Shown here: positions 43,334 through 47,778 of the stretch, one piece after another
Position numbering within the stretch: the stretch's first letter is position 1
Layout: each line of letters begins with the position of its first letter
NCBI GenBank assembly: GCA_964607765.1
Contig: CAZSNT010000070.1
Coordinates: 1-47,778 of the forward strand
Source of the DNA: CAZSNT01 sp964607765
Lineage (GTDB): Bacteria; Verrucomicrobiota; Lentisphaeria; Oligosphaerales; JABHEG01
Length of the DNA stretch: 47,778 nt
Reading direction: 5' to 3'
The notes under the pieces: generated by a model
The model's database searches: none
The model's input: only the letters and a program-made list of their open reading frames with translations
Told to the model about the DNA's origin: nothing
Program-made: the position numbers and the translations under genes

Positions 43334-43372
43334 GTGGTTTCGCCGCCTGCTTTCCCGACGTCGGGAAACCAC
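43334..43372 (-). promoter_or_regulatory. leader element with a perfect 18-bp palindrome and competing outer pairing
   Basis: TTTCCCGACGTCGGGAAA at 43351-43368 is a perfect palindrome. GTGGTTTC at 43334-43341 is the exact complement of GAAACCAC at 43365-43372, which shares bases with the palindrome's right arm, so two pairings compete. It lies about 240 bases upstream of the ligase-like start codon. It may be an operator or an attenuator; it does not match a riboswitch class I know. Confidence 0.35.
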
Positions 43373-43417
43373 GTAACGCCGGGCAAAAGCGCCAAGTCAA
43401 GGACACAAGCACAGAGC

Positions 43418-43446
43418 TTGACATGCCCAGATGATCGGTGTATCTG
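43418..43446 (+). promoter_or_regulatory. possible promoter reading into the cassette array
   Basis: A perfect TTGACA (43418-43423) is followed after exactly 17 bases by TATCTG (43441-43446), a weak -10. The position, 130 bases before the first small gene, would suit a promoter driving cassettes. Confidence 0.3.
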
Positions 43447-43572
43447 TCACTATACGAAGGGCTTGGGCAGAGGGGCTATTAAGAAGACAGCCTTCTGCTC
43501 CATCTTAGCCTAGTGACCAAAAGAGTGCCGTGCCAGGCGCTCGCAGAGCAATTGCGCCACGGCGGAGAATCA

Positions 43573-44013
43573 GTGATATGCATGTATAAGAAGTACCTAC
43601 GATTGCCAGTGTTCTTCTTCTGCCTTGCGTTTCTGTTCTGCTACGCGGGCGGGATCCTGAACAGGCATGCTACGATGGCGAAGTCAGAGCGCGTGCGCCG
43701 AGTGGTTTGGTTTTCCAATGGACGTCAGATTGCTGCGCTGCGACAAGCCAAGCGATCGCCTCCGGTTGGGGCAGATATCGCGGGTGTCGACCGAGCGATC
43801 AGTCAATTGCGCGAGGAAAACCGACGCCTCTTGGCAACACAACTGGAACGCGCCGCAGAATTCTCAGCGATGGAATGGTACGTATGGGGTCCGGCGCGTG
43901 CTGCCCTCATTTTGGCCGCGGCCTCGTCTGCATTACTGCTCATGTTCCTGGTGCCTTACAGGCGTTCGAGGGCCAAAGGGGAGCATATCGAATTGGTCCA
44001 GCCGACCTCGTAA
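43573..44013 (+). CDS. small two-helix membrane protein in the first cassette, unknown
   Basis: A 146-residue protein of unknown function. The GTG at 43573 has GGAG 5 bases upstream; the ATG at 43582 is the alternative. An N-terminal membrane helix (LPVFFFCLAFLFCYAGGIL) and a C-terminal one (AALILAAASSALLLMFLVPY) flank a polar region with a short coiled coil (SQLREENRRLLATQL). The two ends are thus probably on the same side of the inner membrane. Its stop codon lies inside the loop of the attC at 43983-44040, as usual for integron cassettes. The left border of the cassette is not defined. Confidence 0.55.
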   Translation: MICMYKKYLRLPVFFFCLAFLFCYAGGILNRHATMAKSERVRRVVWFSNGRQIAALRQAKRSPPVGADIAGVDRAISQLREENRRLLATQLERAAEFSAMEWYVWGPARAALILAAASSALLLMFLVPYRRSRAKGEHIELVQPTS

Positions 44014-44040
44014 ACTCGGCGGCTGACCATGGCGTTCCCG
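43983..44040 (+). other. attC site 0 (end of first cassette)
   Basis: L'' TGGTCCAGCCG (43994-44004) pairs with L' CGGCTGACCA (44020-44029), leaving one extrahelical C. R' is GTTCCCG at 44034-44040 after a TGGC spacer. R'' at about 43983-43989 (GCATATC) does not end in AAC and is degenerate. Confidence 0.7.
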
Positions 44041-44279
44041 AGCAGAAGATGATCGGATAGACTGAGTTCCGGAATCGTCATCCGCTCTCGTCGCCGCTCT
44101 CGTCAACCGGGCCGCACGCTTGGATGGACATCGGTGAACGAGAACCGCGACGAGATTGGTGGACGAGAAGAATCCGGAGAGTCCGGAACCCGGAGCAAGA
44201 ACCGGAATCCGGACAGAATCAAGACGGGAACCAGTCAGTGCTGCGGACGCCGCAGGGCCGGCGCCCGCAGACTGTAGCG
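44035..44279 (+). other. 245-base integron cassette without a convincing ORF
   Basis: Bounded by the cut sites of attC 0 and attC 1. Its first bases TTCCCG with the preceding G predict R'' CGGGAAC, found exactly at 44225-44231. Every ATG-started frame inside is very short or runs through the attC into the next cassette. It could carry a promoter, small RNA or short peptide; GAGAAG/CGGAGAG-type purine runs dominate the right half. Confidence 0.7.
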
Positions 44280-44285
44280 TTGTGT
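44225..44285 (+). other. attC site 1
   Basis: R'' CGGGAAC (44225-44231), L'' CAGTGCTGCGG (44236-44246), L' CCGCAGACTG (44265-44274), R' GTTGTGT (44279-44285). The L arms pair with one extrahelical G. Confidence 0.85.
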
Positions 44286-44300
44286 CCAGGAAACAGGCAG

Positions 44301-44891
44301 ATGTGGCCATTCAGCAAGAAGAAGAGATTTCGAGATGTGGTGGTGGGCCTTCAGCAACGGGTCGACTTGCCAATGCCTCACTATGCGTTCATCAGTCCTA
44401 TCTCGCTCCAAGTCTTCAAGGAGATCGACAGCTTCCCAGGCAGCATTCCAGTCATCCCGAAACCAGACTGCCATGAGGCCCCGAGGAATGACCCGATAGG
44501 ATTTGTCGTCGTCGGCTCCGTCGATGAACCGAAGCTGGCCTTCATTCTCTGGCCAGACCCGGCTCAGGGCGCATCAGTTCTTTTTGAGGATGGCGCTTGT
44601 GGGGTTGCCGAGGAGTTGCATGAGTCGCTCAGTACTATCATCTCGGCGCCCTACGGGGAGTTCGCCATCACTCCCTTTGGCGATCGCGATTGGGACGCCG
44701 CACTTGCCGCACTGGATAGGCGCGCGATGCCCTATCAATCCATCAAGGTCGGACCTCACTCGTACCTTCATGGCCTAAGCATCCAACGGGGGGGCCGTAA
44801 GGACGACCTGATACAGGTCCTGGCGGCAACCGAGTTTGACGGTACACTTGTGGACCGAGCTGGCGAGCCAGTTTGGTGGCATCTCAGCTGA
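44301..44891 (+). CDS. cassette gene, unknown cytosolic protein
   Basis: A 196-residue protein I do not recognise. The ATG at 44301 starts MWPFSKKKRFRDVV, 21 bases into its cassette. The body mixes short beta strands (GFVVVGSVDEPKLAFILWPD) and helices with no signal peptide or membrane segment. It could be a single alpha/beta domain. No catalytic motif is evident. An in-frame upstream extension to 44124 exists but would run through attC site 1, so it is rejected. Typical of orphan cassette genes. Confidence 0.65.
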   Translation: MWPFSKKKRFRDVVVGLQQRVDLPMPHYAFISPISLQVFKEIDSFPGSIPVIPKPDCHEAPRNDPIGFVVVGSVDEPKLAFILWPDPAQGASVLFEDGACGVAEELHESLSTIISAPYGEFAITPFGDRDWDAALAALDRRAMPYQSIKVGPHSYLHGLSIQRGGRKDDLIQVLAATEFDGTLVDRAGEPVWWHLS

Positions 44892-44903
44892 AGGACACAG
44901 AAG

Positions 44904-44991
44904 ACACAACATTCGGATCGACTGGGACGGTGAAAACTGCCGCCGCCTTCGGCTCTGGCAGTCCTCCCCGCCCGTCATCCGCGCGTTGTGT
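44904..44991 (+). other. attC site 2
   Basis: R'' ACACAAC (44904-44910) is the exact complement of G plus the start of its own cassette (TTGTGT at 44280). L'' CGGATCGAC (44914-44922) and L' GTCATCCG (44974-44981) leave one extrahelical C. R' is GTTGTGT (44985-44991). Confidence 0.92.
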
Positions 44992-45008
44992 TGAATGGAG
45001 ACCAGCCC

Positions 45009-45485
45009 ATGGGACGAAGCCCACACGTATCGTCAGGCTTCAAACGCTGTGTGACTGGGATTGTACTCGTCTGGCTGATCGTGGTAGCTGTCCGAGCAGG
45101 ACGAGATGCCCTGCACCGCAGGGCCGAGATCCGCACTGCACTCCAGCAGGGGAACACGATCCTGTCTGCCCTCGATAGATATGTGAAGACGAACAGAGCC
45201 CTTCCTGAATCAGAGGATGAGCTCATGGGATACCGTTCGCCTGAGGAAGTGGATGACCGGCGATGGTATTACAGCCGTTCGGGAGTTGAGGGCTTCAGAG
45301 TCTGGACCTACCCGCACATTGAGGCCGTCGAGAGCAAGGCTGTCATGGTGGCCTACACGAACGACGGAGAGGAAAGTAGCGGTTGGTTCATAGCCGAAGT
45401 TCCTGGCGAATGCCGTCGCCGGGAGTTCGCCCCAGGGGTGCCTGTCGAGCTCCCCACCGGCTTACAGGGCTCTGCTGCCGAGTGA
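45009..45485 (+). CDS. cassette gene, bitopic membrane protein, unknown
   Basis: A 158-residue protein. The ATG at 45009 has GGAG 8 bases upstream. One membrane helix near residues 14-29 (VTGIVLVWLIVVAVRAG) is followed by a helix ending LSALDRYVKTNRALPESEDEL and a small beta-rich region (RRWYYSRSGVEGFRVW). This arrangement of N-terminal helix, LPxSxxEL and YY/W strands recalls pseudopilins such as GspG, but no prepilin peptidase site is present. The C-terminal domain is probably periplasmic. Function unknown. Confidence 0.65.
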   Translation: MGRSPHVSSGFKRCVTGIVLVWLIVVAVRAGRDALHRRAEIRTALQQGNTILSALDRYVKTNRALPESEDELMGYRSPEEVDDRRWYYSRSGVEGFRVWTYPHIEAVESKAVMVAYTNDGEESSGWFIAEVPGECRRREFAPGVPVELPTGLQGSAAE

Positions 45486-45506
45486 AGCAGAAGAAACCGA
45501 CGAGAA

Positions 45507-45565
45507 ACACAACAGGCCTCTTGCTCCCGACCTCGTTCGCTCGCCGGGAGAAGAGCACGTTACGG
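45507..45565 (+). other. attC site 3
   Basis: R'' ACACAAC (45507-45513) complements G plus its own cassette start (TTGTGT at 44986). L'' CTCTTGCTCCCG (45518-45529) and L' CGGGAGAAGAG (45545-45555) pair over 11 bp with one extrahelical G. R' is GTTACGG (45559-45565). Confidence 0.92.
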
Positions 45566-45575
45566 GGCGACAACT

Positions 45576-46004
45576 ATGATCGAGATTGAGTTCGAACAGC
45601 CCCAATATGAGCAGTGCGAATGCTGCGGCAGAAGAACGACGCGGCTCACGCGATTCGTGTATCAGAACGGTGATGCCTTCGCTGTGTACTACGTTCTCTT
45701 CACGGACGGCCATGACCGCAAGGTGGCGTATGCGCTGATCGGGCTGGGCGAGTGGGGCGAGAGTGGCTCCCCCGAGCAGCGCGCTGCATTCTCGGTGAAG
45801 ATCTGGGCAGACGACACGGACTGGAAAGTCAACGTCACGGAGAGGGAGGAGTCTCCCTGGGCTGACGTGACCTTTCTGGGTGAAATCCTCAGCCGGGACG
45901 AGGCCCTGAGGCACCCGTGGATTGAGGACGTTTTTCACATCACCGACCATATTGTCACGGAAGACGAGCCGGTGATCGAGTACTTCTCAGAGACGAGCCC
46001 GTAA
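45576..46004 (+). CDS. cassette gene, CxxC-containing hypothetical protein
   Basis: A 142-residue cytosolic protein. A CECCGRRTTRLTRFVY segment near residue 14 has a C-x-C-C cluster that could bind zinc. It is followed by strands DAFAVYYVLFTDGHD and VAYALIGLGEWG, then an acidic C-terminal half. I have seen similarly built hypothetical proteins but no function is known to me. The ATG is 16 bases into the cassette with only a weak GGGGCGA leader. Its TAA stop lies inside the R'' box of attC site 4. Confidence 0.7.
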   Translation: MIEIEFEQPQYEQCECCGRRTTRLTRFVYQNGDAFAVYYVLFTDGHDRKVAYALIGLGEWGESGSPEQRAAFSVKIWADDTDWKVNVTEREESPWADVTFLGEILSRDEALRHPWIEDVFHITDHIVTEDEPVIEYFSETSP

Positions 46005-46083
46005 CAAGCCGATGGACAGCGGACCGGGAGAACTGCGCCGCTTCGCGCTGCAGTTCCCCGGCCGGTCATCGGCAGCGTTCGAC
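45999..46083 (+). other. attC site 4
   Basis: R'' CCGTAAC (45999-46005) is the exact complement of G plus its own cassette start (TTACGG at 45560). L'' GCCGATGGAC (46008-46017) and L' GTCATCGGC (46065-46073) leave one extrahelical G, with a GC-rich inner hairpin. R' is GTTCGAC (46077-46083). Confidence 0.94.
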
Positions 46084-46094
46084 ACGGCGAGACA

Positions 46095-47459
46095 ATGAAG
46101 CGAGTCTATGCAGCCATCGTTCTGCTTTTCGCAGTGGTGAACAACAGCTACGCTCATGAATACGAACTGATCACGGTATCCATGAGGATGGAGCGCTCGC
46201 GGAGAATCGTGATAGGTGTTCTGTCATCGGATAGTGGTGAGTCATCAATAACGGTGAAGGAGGTTCTGAAGGGTCCCCAAAAGCCTGCTGCCATTAGGAC
46301 AAAGCTCAAACCCAGTGGAGAGGGCCGCCCAACGGTACTCTACTTCGAGTCAGACGCCCCCAGAGTAACCTATCTGACGTATGTCACCGAGGGTTCCCAT
46401 ATGTGGAATATGGTCCATATGGCTGTAGACCCAGCCCCACAGACAGATACGGCCAAGTACTCTGAACACAAGGATACAGTCGAAATACTCGGTTGTCTCT
46501 TTGATTCCTTCGCGGCCACCAGCCAGCAGATACCGGAGGTCGAACACCTCCAGCCAAGGCGGCACTGGGAGCGCTTCCCGTGGTTAGTCAAAGGTCTGCT
46601 CAAACTGCGGTGCTCACACGATTCTGCAGGAGGGCCTTGGCTCAAGGTGTTGGAGATTGGCCCCTTGGTCGACTATCCGCGAGAGATTCGGCAACATGTC
46701 GAACACGTTGACATGGGATACAAATGGCCCCGGCGGCAGTTGCCGAAGTCGTTTGTGGTACGAATTGATTCGCGTCCTCCCGAAACCGTCGGCTCCTTGT
46801 CTGCCAGACAGGCCGCAGGTTACCTGCGTGCCCGGTTGGAATCAGATGATCCAGAGATCGTGCTTGCCGCAATTGCTGCTCTGGCCAGAATGCACGATGT
46901 TGAAGCTGTCTCACCGATTATCTCGTTGCTTGATGCAAAGAACGAGGATATTGCGGTCGCCTCTGCCCGTTTCCTTGGCTGGTCGCGGAGCTCGCAGGCC
47001 GTAGAGCCGCTCTGCAAAGTGTTGACAGCCAACGCAGCCAGTTACCCCACAAATCATCGACTGAGCGATGCGTCAAGTCGAGCTCTCAGGTGGATTGGTG
47101 ATGACAGAGCGGTTCCCTCTTTGGAGGCTGCCGCAACACATCGTGTAGAGTGTGCCTACGAAGCACTGATTACTCTCGGGAGACAAAACTCATTTGAGGC
47201 AGTGCTCCAATCAGAGGAGGATGGCTTACCCACCATGGCTGGGGTCTGTCTCTACTGGCTTATCCGGCGCTCAAATCTCCCACTTGAAAAGTGGATGCAG
47301 ATGCCATCAACACGCTTGTCGGCAGAACGAGCGGCGACCTGGCGCTCATGGTGGCGGGAGAACCGGAAAGCCTTCGTTCTTGTACGGGACTCCGACGAGG
47401 CTTTCGCCATCTGGAGGAAAGAGAGAGAGTCGAACAAGAGCATGAACCACGACAAGTAA
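46095..47459 (+). CDS. cassette gene, exported HEAT-repeat protein
   Basis: A 454-residue protein, long for a cassette gene. It starts 17 bases into its cassette with a signal peptide (MKRVYAAIVLLFAVVNNSYAHE). Residues about 25-110 are beta-rich (ITVKEVLKGPQKPAAIR). From about 230 to 350 it has HEAT-type helical repeats (YLRARLESDDPEIVLAAIAALARM, then VSPIISLLDAKNEDIAVASARFLG and VEPLCKVLTANA in sequence, then DDRAVPSLEAAATH). HEAT solenoids bind partners, so an envelope scaffold or inhibitor role is possible. The last 30 bases of the gene are also the R''/L'' arm of attC site 5. Confidence 0.75.
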   Translation: MKRVYAAIVLLFAVVNNSYAHEYELITVSMRMERSRRIVIGVLSSDSGESSITVKEVLKGPQKPAAIRTKLKPSGEGRPTVLYFESDAPRVTYLTYVTEGSHMWNMVHMAVDPAPQTDTAKYSEHKDTVEILGCLFDSFAATSQQIPEVEHLQPRRHWERFPWLVKGLLKLRCSHDSAGGPWLKVLEIGPLVDYPREIRQHVEHVDMGYKWPRRQLPKSFVVRIDSRPPETVGSLSARQAAGYLRARLESDDPEIVLAAIAALARMHDVEAVSPIISLLDAKNEDIAVASARFLGWSRSSQAVEPLCKVLTANAASYPTNHRLSDASSRALRWIGDDRAVPSLEAAATHRVECAYEALITLGRQNSFEAVLQSEEDGLPTMAGVCLYWLIRRSNLPLEKWMQMPSTRLSAERAATWRSWWRENRKAFVLVRDSDEAFAIWRKERESNKSMNHDK

Positions 47460-47505
47460 TAGCCGCCGAGCGGCCATCGCTTGCGGGTTATGCAGGACGT
47501 TGTCT
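47429..47505 (+). other. attC site 5
   Basis: R'' GTCGAAC (47429-47435) is the exact complement of G plus its own cassette start (TTCGAC at 46078). L'' GCATGAACC (47440-47448) and L' GGTTATGC (47486-47493) leave one extrahelical G. R' is GTTGTCT (47499-47505). An inner hairpin CCGAGCGG...CGCTTGCGG fills the loop. Confidence 0.93.
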
Positions 47506-47514
47506 GGAGAAGAA

Positions 47515-47730
47515 ATGAGACTCGGGACATCCAGACATTTCTTCGTGGCATCGCTAGTATTACTGTGCACCTCATTGGGGGCGGCTGAAGCCCCCTTCGA
47601 CATCAATGAACTGTCTCAGGATCTTGAAACGCTCTGCAAACGTTTCCGGGAAGGCAAAAGTAAATCGCGGATAGCAGACGGGAAGAAGATATTCACAGAA
47701 ATCCTGGCAAAGGCCACACCAGATTGCTGA
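47515..47730 (+). CDS. cassette gene, small secreted protein, unknown
   Basis: A 71-residue protein starting 15 bases into the last visible cassette, with GGAG 5-6 bases before the ATG. It has a clear signal peptide (MRLGTSRHFFVASLVLLCTSLGAAEA) and a short mature part that is helical and charged, with a Cys in the middle and another as the last residue. The attC that should close this cassette, predicted to begin with R'' AGACAAC, is not reached before the window ends. The final 48 bases show nothing else. Confidence 0.55.
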   Translation: MRLGTSRHFFVASLVLLCTSLGAAEAPFDINELSQDLETLCKRFREGKSKSRIADGKKIFTEILAKATPDC

Positions 47731-47778
47731 ACGACAATTATTCTTCACCATCGACGACAATTAGAAATTAACATCTGC

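Larger units (their letters stand above)
43093..43572. other. intergenic region between the ligase-like gene and the cassette array
   Basis: No convincing gene. It forms the long leader (minus strand) of the ligase-like gene, with the inverted-repeat element at 43334-43372. It also carries a possible plus-strand promoter at 43418-43446 and an inverted repeat at about 43531-43563 (GCCGTG...CACGGC). Sequence character changes here from very GC-rich to more mixed. No integrase gene or recognisable attI site was found. Confidence 0.5.
43983..47778 (+). mobile_element. integron cassette array without visible integrase (CALIN or distal integron)
   Basis: Six attC-like sites separate seven small units, all with genes on the plus strand. 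For four consecutive cassettes the R'' box of the site ending the cassette is the exact reverse complement of G plus the first six bases of that same cassette. This is what a circular integron cassette predicts; the cassettes start at 44035, 44280, 44986 and 45560, and a further one at 46078 obeys it too. Every site has L boxes differing by a single extrahelical base. Arms differ between sites but geometry is constant. No intI gene is in the window, and the array continues past its end. Confidence 0.9.

Noticed and set aside
43240..43345. possible cyclic-di-GMP-I (GEMM) riboswitch in the ligase-like gene leader
   Set aside because: GGCGAAACC and GGTTACGG pieces resemble it, but the GAAA tetraloop receptor arrangement and the GGGACGCAAAGCC-type strand are missing.
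43575..43581. GATATGC as left border of the first cassette, because it complements GCATATC near attC 0
   Set aside because: It lacks the required GTT, would leave only 6 bases before the ATG, and a chance 7-base match in the region is not unlikely.
44124..44300. N-terminal extension of the 44301 cassette gene
   Set aside because: It would be translated through attC site 1 and the cassette junction; the ATG at 44301 is the normal distance from the cut site.

Overview
The window is GC-rich chromosomal DNA from a bacterium, most likely of the PVC superphylum (Planctomycetota, Lentisphaerota or Kiritimatiellota). That placement is an inference from gene content: Tat-exported Gfo/Idh/MocA oxidoreductase, DUF1080 protein, type I sulfatase, GH2 and GH50-like glycosidases, and a GAP1/GTPase cluster. 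There is no rRNA or other phylogenetic marker to fix it, and I found no tRNA or CRISPR array.

Layout. 1-4.2 kb: a small basic collagen-like protein, a GT-B glycosyltransferase and, divergently, an oxidoreductase/DUF1080 pair. 4.3-8.2 kb: a very long exported protein of unknown function. 8.8-11.6 kb: a P2-type cation ATPase. 11.7-24 kb: carbohydrate and envelope genes, namely a GH2 beta-galactosidase, a sulfatase, GlmM plus a GlmU-like acetyltransferase (UDP-GlcNAc supply), a 1170-residue GH50-like glycosidase and an M48 lipoprotein protease. 24.2-27.7 kb: a deletion-fused DUF123/endonuclease III ORF, a three-part array of heptanucleotide repeats, and the helicase HrpB.

27.9-37.8 kb is a compact plus-strand gene set. 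It begins with an FHA-GYF_2-zinc-ribbon GTPase and a GAP1-N2-like protein, continues with a large single-pass membrane protein, and ends with PilM(N)-, PilO- and PilP-like proteins. The genes nearly touch or overlap, apart from one gap that holds a second heptanucleotide array. My reading is that a regulatory GTPase/GAP1 module has been joined to a type IV pilus/type II secretion-like inner-membrane platform. This is one of two candidates for an undescribed system. It is followed by a hybrid sensor kinase with three solute-binding domains and, convergently, an O-antigen-ligase-like membrane protein with a carbohydrate-binding-like domain.

43.5-47.8 kb is the second notable region: a run of small plus-strand genes separated by integron attC sites. 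Four consecutive sites obey the circular-cassette rule exactly: the R'' box is the reverse complement of G plus the first six bases of that site's own cassette. Every site also has L boxes carrying a single extrahelical base. No integrase gene is visible, so this is a CALIN or the distal part of a chromosomal integron. It carries one cassette without a convincing ORF and several unknown genes, and it runs off the right edge.
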